Assembly: GCA_030655755.1 (NCBI GenBank)
Contig: JAUSOQ010000028.1
Span: 62,001-126,000 of the forward strand
DNA length: 64,000 nt
Reading direction: 5' to 3'
Source of the DNA: Coriobacteriia bacterium
Lineage (GTDB): Bacteria; Actinomycetota; Coriobacteriia; Anaerosomatales; Anaerosomataceae
Position numbers and translations under genes: made by a program. The notes under the pieces are model-generated. The model was given only the letters and a program-made list of their open reading frames with translations, had not been told where the DNA came from and did not search any database. Shown here one piece after another: positions 1-8,644 of this stretch (positions within the stretch are counted from its first letter, which is position 1; each line of letters begins with the position of its first letter).

Positions 1-360
1 AGCAGCGGCCGCGACCCGCTCTCGTTCACCCTTGGTGAAGCGGAGGTCATTCCCGGCTTCGAGAACGCCGTTCTCGGTCTCGAGCCTGGCGACTCCGCTT
101 CGATCGTGATCGTTCCCGATGACGCATACGGTCCGCGCCATCCCGAGGCCGTTCAGGAAGTACCCATGGAGCTCTTCGGCGAGAATGTGCCGCCGGTCGG
201 CGTCATCGTGACGCTCGTCGCTCCTGACGGAACGAAGGTGCCGGCGACCGTGGCCTCGTTTACCGAGGACGGGACGAGCGCGACGCTCGACTTCAACCAT
301 CCGCTCGCCGGTCAGACGCTCCACTTCGATATCGAGCTTGTGGAGATCGCCGAGGCCTAG
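1..360 (+). CDS. SlyD-like FKBP peptidyl-prolyl isomerase (5' end missing)
   Basis: The reading frame is open from the first base, so the N-terminus lies outside the window. The visible 119 residues match a SlyD-type FKBP: the segment VIPGFENAVLGLEPGD, then AYGPRHPEAVQEVP, which begins the insert-in-flap region, and a C-terminal strand that closes the FKBP barrel (GQTLHFDIELVEI). SlyD proteins are cytosolic prolyl isomerases and chaperones, often linked to metal handling through a His-rich tail. No such tail is present here, so it is a short SlyD/FKBP form. The next gene, bioY, has its own promoter, so this gene probably ends its own transcription unit. Confidence 0.85.
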   Translation, partial: SSGRDPLSFTLGEAEVIPGFENAVLGLEPGDSASIVIVPDDAYGPRHPEAVQEVPMELFGENVPPVGVIVTLVAPDGTKVPATVASFTEDGTSATLDFNHPLAGQTLHFDIELVEIAEA

Positions 361-374
361 GCGCTCTTCCTGTG

Positions 375-429
375 TTGACACTGCTGCATGCGGCACCTAA
401 AGTAAACCAACATTCAATGAGGGTTTACT
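375..429 (+). promoter_or_regulatory. bioY promoter with BirA-like operator
   Basis: A consensus -35 (TTGACA, 375-380) is followed after 17 nt by TAAAGT (398-403) as a plausible -10. Overlapping the -10 and the expected start site is an 8-bp inverted repeat, AGTAAACC (401-408) and GGTTTACT (422-429), separated by 13 nt. The core GTAAACC...GGTTTAC matches the arms of known BirA operators such as E. coli bioO, although the spacer is a little shorter than the usual 14-16 nt. Repression of bioY by BirA with biotinyl-AMP is inferred; birA is not in the window. Confidence 0.7.
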
Positions 430-443
430 AAGAAAGGTGTCGC

Positions 444-989
444 ATGCAGCAGGTCACTTCATCTCGAACGCGGACGCTGGTGGTCTCGGCCCTTTTCGCT
501 GCTCTTATCGCCGCCTCCGCGCTCATCGCCGTGCCGTTCGGTGAGGTCCCCTTCACGTTACAGACACTGCTCATCGCTCTCGTCGCCCTCGTGCTGCCGC
601 CTGCTGCGGCTGCCGGCGCGGTCGGGACGTATGTGCTCATCGGCGCCGTCGGCATGCCGGTGTATGCGGGCGGCAAAGCCGGTCTGGCGGTCCTCGCGGG
701 ACCGACCGGCGGCTTCTTGGTCGGTTTTATCGTCGGCGCATGGCTTGGCTCGGCGGTCCGCTCGGCGCTCACAAAGAGCCGGCCCACGATCACCGCTGAT
801 GTCGCTGCGGTCGTCACGGTCATCGCCGTCACCTATCTTGCCGGTTGGATTCAGCTCGCCTTTGTCACAGGGATGGGTGTGCAGCAGGCGTTCGCGGTCG
901 GCGTGCTGCCGTTCCTGCTGGTCGATGCGCTGAAGGGCGCTGGCGCTGTCGCCATCGCGGGCACACTGCGCAGAGCGCGTCTCGTCTGA
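444..989 (+). CDS. bioY: Biotin ECF transporter substrate-binding component BioY
   Basis: This 181-residue hydrophobic protein has about six membrane segments and the BioY signatures VPFTLQTL near residue 35 and the glycine-rich YAGGKAGLAVLAGPTGG around residues 73-89. BioY is the S component that captures biotin; it works alone or with an EcfA/EcfT energy module, which is not encoded nearby. The ATG at 444 follows a purine-rich ribosome site (AGAAAGG, 431-437). The upstream BirA-like operator supports biotin-responsive expression. Length and sequence are typical of the family. Confidence 0.93.
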   Translation: MQQVTSSRTRTLVVSALFAALIAASALIAVPFGEVPFTLQTLLIALVALVLPPAAAAGAVGTYVLIGAVGMPVYAGGKAGLAVLAGPTGGFLVGFIVGAWLGSAVRSALTKSRPTITADVAAVVTVIAVTYLAGWIQLAFVTGMGVQQAFAVGVLPFLLVDALKGAGAVAIAGTLRRARLV

Positions 990-1054
990 GATACCCTGTC
1001 GCGTGTCAGCCACTCCCTATAAGATGGGGTGCAGGCAGATGACAGGGAGAGTCG

Positions 1055-2308
1055 ATGGGCCAGTCCGTCCGTTTCATCCATGCTGCAGATCTTCATCTCG
1101 ACGCGCCGTTCAAAGGTGTGGATGCGACTGACGAGCGCGTTCGTCACACACTCATCGAGGCGACCTACCGTGCGCTCGACGAGGTCGTCAACGCATGCAT
1201 CGAGCGTCAGGTCGACTTCCTGGTGATCGCCGGCGATGCGTACAACAGCCGCGACAAGAGTGTGCGTGCGCAGTTCGCCTTCCAGCGAGCGATGCAGCGT
1301 CTTGCCGAGGCGGACATCCCCGTCTATCTGGTCTGGGGCAACCACGATCCGGCCGACGGCTGGTCGGCGGGCATCTCGCTGCCGGAGTCGGTGCATATCT
1401 TCTCGGCAAGACAGGTCGAGCGCGTCGTCTTCGAGCGCGAGGGCGTCACATGCGCGATCTACGGGCGGAGCTTTCGCAAGGCGGCCGAGACCGAGAACCT
1501 TGCGAGCGCGTTCGTGCGCGACCCGGCCGACCGGCTTGCGATCGGGGTGCTGCACGCCAACGTCGGCGGCAGGCTCGACTACGACGACTACGCGCCTTGC
1601 TCGGCCGATGATCTCAAGACCGCGCGTATGGATTACTGGGCGCTCGGTCATATCCACAAGCCCGAGCAGCTGTTCTCCGGTGCGGTGACGGCCGCGTATG
1701 CCGGATGCACCCAGGGACTCGACCCCACGCAGACCGGTCCTCGCGGCTGCTGGGAGGTGACGCTCGATGAGAGTGGCGCCCGGGCCACGTTCGTCACCAC
1801 CGCGGCGGTCGTTTGGGACGCACGAGTGGTAGACGTCAGTGACGCGACGGGTGTCGAGGACGTGCACGCACTGCTCGCCGATGCTTATGGGGCGGTTTCG
1901 CGTGACGCGGGAGGCTTTCCTGCCATCGTGCGCTTCGATCTTGTCGGTCGCACCGAGGTCCACGGTGAGCTCATGCGGCCGGGCGTGTTGCGTGATATCA
2001 CCGATGAGCTGCGTGCAGATGCCATGGGCGACGAGCCGTGGGTGTGGATCGACCGTGTACGTGACCGCACGCGTCCCGCTATCGACCTCGCCGTGCTCCG
2101 GAGTTCTGAGGAGTTCGCCGGAGACCTCGTACGCATGGCCGATGGGCTGATCGAGGATCCTGACGCCGCCGTTGCGCTCGTCGCTGAGATCATGGTCCCG
2201 TTGCTCGAGAAGGCAGGTTCTGACCTGATATCTCCCGATCCGCAGTCCGTCATCGACCTGGCGCGAGACCTCGCGCTCGATCGCCTGCTTGCCGAGGAGG
2301 ACAGATGA
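1055..2308 (+). CDS. yhaO: YhaO/SbcD-like metallophosphoesterase (DNA repair exonuclease)
   Basis: A calcineurin-like phosphoesterase of 417 residues. The N-terminus carries the two-metal motifs in order: ADLHLD (residues 11-16), GDAYNSRD, GNHDPAD and GHIHKPEQ. The family is the SbcD/Mre11 group, more exactly the YhaO type that pairs with a YhaN ATPase. Mre11/SbcD enzymes cut DNA ends or hairpins under control of an SMC-like ATPase. The stop codon region overlaps the start of the following yhaN by 4 nt (ATGA), which implies translational coupling and a complex. GGGAG at 1044-1048 serves as ribosome site and lies in the 3' arm of an imperfect inverted repeat (994-1047). Confidence 0.85.
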   Translation: MGQSVRFIHAADLHLDAPFKGVDATDERVRHTLIEATYRALDEVVNACIERQVDFLVIAGDAYNSRDKSVRAQFAFQRAMQRLAEADIPVYLVWGNHDPADGWSAGISLPESVHIFSARQVERVVFEREGVTCAIYGRSFRKAAETENLASAFVRDPADRLAIGVLHANVGGRLDYDDYAPCSADDLKTARMDYWALGHIHKPEQLFSGAVTAAYAGCTQGLDPTQTGPRGCWEVTLDESGARATFVTTAAVVWDARVVDVSDATGVEDVHALLADAYGAVSRDAGGFPAIVRFDLVGRTEVHGELMRPGVLRDITDELRADAMGDEPWVWIDRVRDRTRPAIDLAVLRSSEEFAGDLVRMADGLIEDPDAAVALVAEIMVPLLEKAGSDLISPDPQSVIDLARDLALDRLLAEEDR

Positions 2309-5001
2309 GACTGCGTCGCATCGAGGCCGTCCGCTTCGGTCGTCTCACCGATGTCTCACTCGGCGATATGGGCGATGGACTCACCATCGTCGAGGGTCCG
2401 AACGAGGCGGGCAAGAGCACCTTCACCGCGCTCGTGCGTCACGTCCTCTATGGGTTCCCGACCGCACGCGAGAAAGAACGGCAGTACCACTCGCAGGCTG
2501 GCAAGCGCCACGGACGGCTGGTGTTTCAGGAGGGCGGCTCGCGTTGGGTCGTCGAACGTACCGAGGGGCCGCACGGCGGTCCGCTCGAGGTGCGCTCACT
2601 CGACGGCGTTGCGCGTCCTGCGCTGCGTGACGAGCTGTGCGCGGGTGTGAGCCCGCTCGCCTTCAAGGTCGTCTTCGGCTTCGGTCTGGATGAGATGGCG
2701 CACATCGAGAGCCTGCGGGGCTCGAACGATGACATCATCGCGCGTCTGTACGCGGCAAGCGCCGGTCTCACGGTGAGCCCGCATGACGTGCGGATCGAGC
2801 TCGGCAAGGAGGCCGAGGAACTGTTCACCACGCGCGGTAAGACGAAGCGTGCCAATGTGCTGCTGGGAGATGTGCGCGAGACACGCTTGGCTCTGCGTGC
2901 CCTTGAAGGGGAGGCCGCGTCGTTCGTGGCCGATCACGCACGTCTGGCTGATCTCGACGAGTCACTGGCGCAAGCACGCGCGCGACGTGACGACCGTCGC
3001 GCGGCCCACACTGAAGTGGCGCGCGCCAGCGAACGCCTTGCCGAGCGCATCGGCCGCATCGATATGCTCGAGCAAGAGCTCGTCGGCTCGCGCGTGGAGC
3101 AGAAGGCTGTCGCAGAAGCGCGTGAGAAGTCCATGCCGGATGAGCGTGCGCTCGCCGTCATGGCCGAGATCGAAGTGCTCGTCGATGAAGCATCGGCGCA
3201 CACACAGGGGCGCACCGATCTACGCGATGCCGAGGCGGGACTTGCGCAAGCGGTGCGGCGCTTTGAGGATGCGGTAGCGCGAACCGGGCGCAGTGCAGAG
3301 GAGATGCTGTCGATCGACGCCAGCGCCGAGGCTCAGCGCGCGGTCGATGCCGCGCGCGATGACCTGCAGCGCCTGGATCATGAACTCGAGACACGGCGTC
3401 GTGACGTCGAACGCGCCGAGATGGCGGCGGCCGAAGCCTCGAAGCTGGCTGCAGCGGCGTGTCGCAACGGCGGGATCGAGTCGGCGGGAGAGCCGCGGGA
3501 GTCTTTGGCCGAGCGATACGGGGCACTTGAGGCACTCGAGAGCGGTCGCCCTGCTGTGGGTCGCGTTGGAGCGTTCGATGCCCCCGCCCTTGTCTTGCTC
3601 GGGTCCGGTGTCGTTGCTGTCGCGGCGGGACTGTCACTGCATGAATATGTCGCGGTTGCCATCGGCTTCGTTCTCACGGTGGCCGGCGTGTTCTTCGTAC
3701 TGCGCCAGCGGTCGAGTGTAGGACGCGTACAAGACGCGCCCGCAGCGGCGCTCGAAACGCTCGGACTGACGATCCCTCCCACAGGTATGGAACTCGCCCG
3801 CATCCGTCGGCTGCTTGACGCGTGTCGCACCGCACTCGCCGGTGAGGATGATGCCCGGAAAGCGGTCGCCGAGGCGGTTCGTGAGGCAGATCTCACCCGT
3901 TCAACGTTGGAAGCACGCAAGACGATCTGGGATCGATGGCTCGAATCGAACGGTCTGCAGCCGGGCAGCGCACCGGCAGATGCGTCCCAGGTCCTCGGAT
4001 TCGTACGCGAGGCGCTTACATTGCGCGCTGCGGTTGACGATGCCCGGGAGTCGGTCGAGCGGCTTCGTTCCCGCCTTGACGGCTACGCTCGCCGACTTGC
4101 CGGAGTACTCGCGCTCTTCACGGAGGTGGCGGCTGAGCCCGACGAGGATGATGTCCCGCTGCTCGTGGGTAGGGCACGTCAGGTGATCGCCGAGACCCGT
4201 CAGAAGTCGGCGGCCCATGAAGAGGCCGAACGCCTCCTGGCCGAACTCGACGGACGAGTGGCCATCGCGGAGCAGAAGGCGTCTCATGCCAGCGAGGAAG
4301 CGACCGCCATTCTCCAGAAGTGGGGCATCGCCGATGGCGAGTCCCTGGAGGCGATCGCCGAGCGTCAACGATTGGAACTCGAGGAAGCAGAGCGGGCGCA
4401 CGACGTGCTCGCCGATGAGCGTTCACGTCTCGATGAGCGACTGGCGGAGCGCACACACGAGGCACGAGGCGGAGAGCTCCGGCTCGAGTTGGCCGGCCTC
4501 ACCCAGCGCCTGCAGGAGTCAGCAGAAGAGTATGCGGTGTTGCGTGTGGCGGCGCGACTCGTAGAAGTGACTCAGGCGCGATACGAGCGGGAGCGGCAGC
4601 CCGACGTCGTGCGTAGAGCGCAAGAGGTGTTCCGGCAGATCACGGGTGACCGCTACGTGGGCCTTACCGTTCCGATCGCCGGAGGCTCGGTCGAGGTGTT
4701 CGACGCGCGCTCGGAGGCCAAGACCTCGGAGGAGCTGTCGCGCGGCACTGCCGAGCAGATGTATCTCGCTCTGCGTCTTGGTCTGATCGGCCAGTTGGAT
4801 GACGTTGGACGGGGTCTGCCCGTGCTCATGGACGACGTGCTGGTGAACTTCGATCCTGAACGCCGTCGTGGTTCTGCGGAGGCGATCGCCGAGCTGGCCG
4901 ACCACCGTCAGGTGGTGCTGTTCACGTGTCACCCGGAGATCGCCGAGCTCTTCGCGTCGGTGCGTCCGGACGTGACGCGAATCACCCTCGATCGTTGTTG
5001 A
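2305..5001 (+). CDS. yhaN: YhaN/SbcC-like SMC-family ATPase with internal membrane hairpin
   Basis: At 898 residues, this protein has a split ABC ATPase head at the two termini. The Walker A GPNEAGKST is at residues 31-39; the signature ELSRGTAEQMYLALRLG and Walker B LPVLMDD (from residue 838) are near the C-terminus, followed by a CHP switch histidine. Between them lie long coiled-coil stretches rich in Glu, Arg and Ala. Around residues 427-467 there is a strongly hydrophobic double segment that looks like a membrane hairpin, as in some YhaN proteins. The partner is YhaO just upstream. The inferred role is an ATP-driven DNA end-processing complex, possibly membrane-tethered. Confidence 0.85.
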   Translation: MRLRRIEAVRFGRLTDVSLGDMGDGLTIVEGPNEAGKSTFTALVRHVLYGFPTAREKERQYHSQAGKRHGRLVFQEGGSRWVVERTEGPHGGPLEVRSLDGVARPALRDELCAGVSPLAFKVVFGFGLDEMAHIESLRGSNDDIIARLYAASAGLTVSPHDVRIELGKEAEELFTTRGKTKRANVLLGDVRETRLALRALEGEAASFVADHARLADLDESLAQARARRDDRRAAHTEVARASERLAERIGRIDMLEQELVGSRVEQKAVAEAREKSMPDERALAVMAEIEVLVDEASAHTQGRTDLRDAEAGLAQAVRRFEDAVARTGRSAEEMLSIDASAEAQRAVDAARDDLQRLDHELETRRRDVERAEMAAAEASKLAAAACRNGGIESAGEPRESLAERYGALEALESGRPAVGRVGAFDAPALVLLGSGVVAVAAGLSLHEYVAVAIGFVLTVAGVFFVLRQRSSVGRVQDAPAAALETLGLTIPPTGMELARIRRLLDACRTALAGEDDARKAVAEAVREADLTRSTLEARKTIWDRWLESNGLQPGSAPADASQVLGFVREALTLRAAVDDARESVERLRSRLDGYARRLAGVLALFTEVAAEPDEDDVPLLVGRARQVIAETRQKSAAHEEAERLLAELDGRVAIAEQKASHASEEATAILQKWGIADGESLEAIAERQRLELEEAERAHDVLADERSRLDERLAERTHEARGGELRLELAGLTQRLQESAEEYAVLRVAARLVEVTQARYERERQPDVVRRAQEVFRQITGDRYVGLTVPIAGGSVEVFDARSEAKTSEELSRGTAEQMYLALRLGLIGQLDDVGRGLPVLMDDVLVNFDPERRRGSAEAIAELADHRQVVLFTCHPEIAELFASVRPDVTRITLDRC

Positions 5002-5010
5002 GTTCTTGAA

Positions 5011-5040
5011 AGAAGGCCCGGGCGATCGCCCGGGCCTTCT
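5011..5040. terminator. Bidirectional terminator hairpin
   Basis: A perfect 30-nt palindrome reads AGAAGGCCCGGGCGA followed by its exact reverse complement, between the convergent ends of yhaN (stop at 5001) and the CreD-like gene (stop at 5046). The stem is very GC-rich; the flanks are CTTGAA on the left and CTCGCG on the right, without a long T run. Position and symmetry support termination from both sides. Confidence 0.8.
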
Positions 5041-5045
5041 CGCGC

Positions 5046-6272
5046 TCACATCCGTGTGATATCCGGAGAGATGGGCGGCGCACCGATCATCGGTCGTGCC
5101 CGCCGGGCGAACACGGTCTCCCAGTCGACACGTCCGGTCTTCGCCATGAAGTAGCCGAGTGTCAGTACAGACCCGATCGTCACTGCGAGCCCGGTGAGTC
5201 CCTCGAAGAAGAAGCTGTAGCTGAACAGAACGAGGAAGACGAACTGGCTCAGCGCGATCTCTCGTAGCGCCGGCCCCCTGCCGAGAACCAGGCGCAGGTA
5301 GCCCACGCAGAGTCCCACGGAGGCGATCGAGGCGATCGCGAACGCGACATTGATGTCGACCCGGTCCACCAGGTAGGCGAAGAGGAGGTGGAACGCGAAG
5401 AAACCCGCGGCGAGGAACGCGTAGTTCACCGGGTGAACGCGTATGTGCTGCGTTGCGGTGAGCAGCACGAGTGCTGCGAAGTAGAACAGCAGCGATACCG
5501 GTGCGAACAACGATATCCGCGAAGCGAGCGGCCCCGGGTTCATGGGCCTCGGCATCGTAAGGGCGATCGCACGTCCGCTGACGAGACTGTCGTAGCGCCA
5601 TGTCAGCGTCTTGCCATCCTCGGCATCGTCGATCGAGGTGGGGGAGACCGCGTCATCCGGGAAGTCGACGTCTGTGAAGTCGGTCCTCATCGTCAGTGTG
5701 AAATCCTTGATGACCCCGACGCCGTCTCTTGTCGGCAGGTAGCGCCACTCGTCCAGGCCGTTGGTACTGTAGCCGGCCTGCACGACCGCAGTGGAACCAG
5801 GAGGCAGCTGGAAGGTGGCGACCGCATTCCCCTCGGCATAGGTCACGGGCAGTTCAGCGTCGTCCACGCGCACGGTGAACCCATCGTAGATGCCGTCGGG
5901 CGTGGGGAAGGGGAACTCCATGCGCGCGTCGACCGTGGTGGTCGCCGGGTTGCTCACGCGGTACTCCGCGGCAAAATCTACCGTGTAGGTCGCATACCAG
6001 AGCAGGCCCTTCCTGCGCTGATCGAGATCGAACACGGTATCGATCGTCGTTGCGTCCAGCGAGAGTGAGCGGCTGGCTCCTTCCGCTCCGGACGCAGCGG
6101 TGAACACGGGGACGAGCTGGGTCTGCGATTCGCCCCACAAACCTCCCACGCGGTCGTAGAGAGCGGCGTTGGTGTCTTGCGTCCTGAAGTCCACCGATGC
6201 CGCCAGAACCACCCAGGCTCCCGCCGCCAATACGAAGATGAGTGCGATAGCGACCAATCTCGGTACGGTCAT
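5046..6272 (-). CDS. CreD-like inner membrane protein
   Basis: This 408-residue protein has an N-terminal membrane anchor (about residues 5-25), a soluble extracytoplasmic beta-rich region (about 30-245), and five to six C-terminal membrane helices. The C-terminal half carries the family pattern HPVNY (about residue 281), the helix beginning AFHLLFAYLVD, and a final TGRVDWE. These resemble CreD (inner membrane protein family, in E. coli controlled by CreBC). Its function remains poorly defined in the family. It lies downstream of a response regulator and histidine kinase on the same strand, echoing the creBCD order, so the two-component system may control or sense through it. A 112-nt gap separates it from the kinase. 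Confidence 0.72.
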   Translation of the reverse strand: MTVPRLVAIALIFVLAAGAWVVLAASVDFRTQDTNAALYDRVGGLWGESQTQLVPVFTAASGAEGASRSLSLDATTIDTVFDLDQRRKGLLWYATYTVDFAAEYRVSNPATTTVDARMEFPFPTPDGIYDGFTVRVDDAELPVTYAEGNAVATFQLPPGSTAVVQAGYSTNGLDEWRYLPTRDGVGVIKDFTLTMRTDFTDVDFPDDAVSPTSIDDAEDGKTLTWRYDSLVSGRAIALTMPRPMNPGPLASRISLFAPVSLLFYFAALVLLTATQHIRVHPVNYAFLAAGFFAFHLLFAYLVDRVDINVAFAIASIASVGLCVGYLRLVLGRGPALREIALSQFVFLVLFSYSFFFEGLTGLAVTIGSVLTLGYFMAKTGRVDWETVFARRARPMIGAPPISPDITRM

Positions 6273-6384
6273 ATGTGCCTCCCGTGTGCTCTAGACTCCC
6301 TATCCTCAGTCTGAAGCGTCAGGGTCACGCGGGGATGGCGACCGGGTGTCGTACCAGTCACAAGATGATGGTCGGGCGGTGGCG

Positions 6385-7821
6385 TCAGTCGCCGATGGAG
6401 GGCAGGCGAAGAGTGAACGCCGAGCCGCCGTCCGGGAGGTTCTCGGCCACGATGGTACCCGCATGCGCCTGCACGATCGCCTGCACGATCGCCAGGCCGA
6501 GTCCCGCACCGCCGCTCGAGCGATCGCGGCTCGCCTGGGCGCGGTAGAAGCGGTCGAACAGATGCGTCAACGCCTCCTCGGGGATACCCGGACCCTCGTC
6601 CAGCACACTCAAGACGGCGTGTCCGTCCTCCTCGGCAAGTACTACTTTGACGGCACCGCCTCGAGGGGTCATGCGCGATGCGTTGTCGAGCAGGTTCGCC
6701 ACGACCTGTTGCAGGCGGTCGGAGTCACCAAGCACGGTCGGCGCGTCTCCTTCGATGGAGACCGTGACGCCGCGCTCGTCTAGCAAGGCTTCGAGTCCCT
6801 CGATAGCACGATCGGCGATCACGCGAAGGCGGACCCGGCGAAGCGGCAGCTCACCGGTGGCCCCCTCGATGCGTTGGAGTATCAGAAGGTCGTTCGCAAG
6901 TCGGGCGAGCCGGTCCGATTCGCGCACCATCGTCTCAAGGAAGCGGCGCTCGTCGTCGGCGGGCACGTCGCCGTCGAGAAGCGTCTCGGCGGCGCCCCGT
7001 ATCGCCGTCAGCGGTGTGCGCAGCTCATGGCTGACGTCCGAGACGAAACGCGTCTTGCGCCGCTCCTCCTCCTTGAGTTCTCGGACGATGTCCTCGACCT
7101 CGTCACTCATCGCATTGAACGCTTCAGCGACAGCACGTGTCTCGCGTGAGCCCATGGGCGTCACGCGTATGGAGTGATCTCCTGCTGCGAATGCCTGGGC
7201 TCCCTGACTGAGCTCAAGAAGCGGAGCGGAGAGCCAGCGCGCGAGGAACTCCGTGAGCGCGAACGTGACGACGACGAACAGCAGGATCACGATGACGAGC
7301 CGCGTTCGATACGCCTGGAGCAGTGCGATGATCGAGAATGTGGTCGACGAAGCGTAAGACACGCCGATGACACCGTCATCATGGAGGATGGGCTCGGCGA
7401 CGTAGAGCGCTACCCTGTTGTCGTCGGTGATGCGGGTAGCTGCGCCGTATTCGCCCGTGAGCGCAGCGGTAACCTCGGCAAGTTTGCCGTAACCGACGCC
7501 GATGCCGTCGTCCCCGCCGGAGTCCACCAGTGCAACGCCTTCGGCATCGAGCACCCTCACACGCGAGGAAATCTCCGGCCCGGCAGTCTGCAGTGCAGTG
7601 GAAAGCTCATCGGTCTCGGAAGCCTGGAGCCGCCCGTCGCCCATATACGCTTCGGTGACGAGTTCGGCAACGAGCGTCGCCTCGGTGTCGAGCCGCTCCT
7701 CGAGCTTTCGGAGAGCAAAACCCTCAAGCTCCTTTAAGAAGTACACGGACAGGCCGGCCGCGGCGGTGAGAGCGACTGCGAGGAACGCGGCGAGCAGACG
7801 TGTCCGGATCGAGGAACGCAT
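6385..7821 (-). CDS. Membrane sensor histidine kinase (PhoR/CreC-like)
   Basis: This 478-residue kinase has a first membrane helix at about residues 9-29, an extracytoplasmic sensor region of about 140 residues, a second helix near 175-195 and a HAMP linker. The dimerisation domain has the phospho-acceptor H265 in VSHELRTPL. The ATP-binding domain follows with N-box NLLDNASR (about 376), G1 DEGPGIP (about 408) and G2 GAGLGLAIV (about 439). All catalytic motifs are intact. The response regulator gene ends 3 nt before its start, so the two are cotranscribed. The signal is unknown; the sensor resembles small-ligand PAS/dCache-like folds only loosely. Confidence 0.92.
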   Translation of the reverse strand: MRSSIRTRLLAAFLAVALTAAAGLSVYFLKELEGFALRKLEERLDTEATLVAELVTEAYMGDGRLQASETDELSTALQTAGPEISSRVRVLDAEGVALVDSGGDDGIGVGYGKLAEVTAALTGEYGAATRITDDNRVALYVAEPILHDDGVIGVSYASSTTFSIIALLQAYRTRLVIVILLFVVVTFALTEFLARWLSAPLLELSQGAQAFAAGDHSIRVTPMGSRETRAVAEAFNAMSDEVEDIVRELKEEERRKTRFVSDVSHELRTPLTAIRGAAETLLDGDVPADDERRFLETMVRESDRLARLANDLLILQRIEGATGELPLRRVRLRVIADRAIEGLEALLDERGVTVSIEGDAPTVLGDSDRLQQVVANLLDNASRMTPRGGAVKVVLAEEDGHAVLSVLDEGPGIPEEALTHLFDRFYRAQASRDRSSGGAGLGLAIVQAIVQAHAGTIVAENLPDGGSAFTLRLPSIGD

Positions 7822-7824
7822 ACG

Positions 7825-8529
7825 CTATTCGGCGATCCGGTAGCCGTACCCTCGTACGGTCTCGACCACAGCCGGATCGGCTTCCGCCTTCTCGAGTTTG
7901 TCGCGCAGCCGCTTCACATGCGTGTCCACCGTCTTGGTCTCCACCACGTACTGCCAGCCCCACGCCTGGCGCAGCAGCTGCTCGCGGGAGAGCACCTTAC
8001 CTGCGTGTCGCATCAGGCATGCCAGGAGTTCGAACTCCCGAGGCGTCAGGTCGATCTCGTTCTCGCCGAAGTACGCCTCGTGCGTTCCCTCATCGAGCAT
8101 GATGCCGGAAGCTCTGATGGGTCCGTCTTCGGTGGCTGAGCGCTTACTGGTGCGCCCGGAGGTCCTGCGCAGCAGCGCCTTGACACGTGCGAGTAGCTCG
8201 CGCACGCCGAAGGGCTTTGACAGGTAGTCGTCTCCGCCGATCTCAAGACCGACCACCTTATCGAGTTCGGTGTCACGGGCCGATAAGAACAGCACGGGGA
8301 CGTCGCCTTTGGCGCGCAGCGTGCGGCACACCTCATACCCGTCGGTGCCCGGCAGCATGATGTCGAGTATGACGAGGTCGAACTGTTCGGCTTCGGCAAG
8401 TTCGAGGGCCTCGTCTCCATCGCTTGCGACAGTGACCTCGTAGCCCTCCTTGCGAAGGTTGTAGGATACGAACTGTAGGATCGACTGCTCGTCATCTACG
8501 ACGAGGATCTTGGATGGTGTCGCCGTCAT
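7825..8529 (-). CDS. OmpR/PhoB-family response regulator
   Basis: The 234 residues form a receiver domain with acidic pocket D12/D13, phospho-acceptor D56 (in LVILDIMLPG) and conserved K105 (in YLSKPF), joined to a winged-helix DNA-binding domain ending in the typical VETVRGYGYRI. The family binds direct-repeat DNA sites as a dimer after phosphorylation. It is the first gene of the minus-strand unit regulator, kinase, CreD-like protein. That order matches E. coli creB-creC-creD, so a CreB-like role is possible, but sequence alone does not separate CreB from PhoB or other OmpR members. Confidence 0.93.
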   Translation of the reverse strand: MTATPSKILVVDDEQSILQFVSYNLRKEGYEVTVASDGDEALELAEAEQFDLVILDIMLPGTDGYEVCRTLRAKGDVPVLFLSARDTELDKVVGLEIGGDDYLSKPFGVRELLARVKALLRRTSGRTSKRSATEDGPIRASGIMLDEGTHEAYFGENEIDLTPREFELLACLMRHAGKVLSREQLLRQAWGWQYVVETKTVDTHVKRLRDKLEKAEADPAVVETVRGYGYRIAE

Positions 8530-8644
8530 CGGACCTCCCGTTCAACAGGTTGCGGGCGTCTTAGGCGATGATAACATCGGAACGTACCTGCTAGCCGCCG
8601 TGTTGCGGCACCGTAACACGGTTTGATGGACAGAGAGGCAGACG

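Noticed and set aside
994-1047. Nested inverted repeat before yhaO (CCCTGTC/GACAGGG) with TATAAG inside
   Set aside because: The inner stem is imperfect and there is no good -35, so neither a terminator nor a promoter is convincing; it only partly covers the ribosome site.
8598-8621. CCGTGTT/AACACGG repeat before coaX as a Rex operator
   Set aside because: It does not match the TTGTGA-N6-TCACAA consensus.
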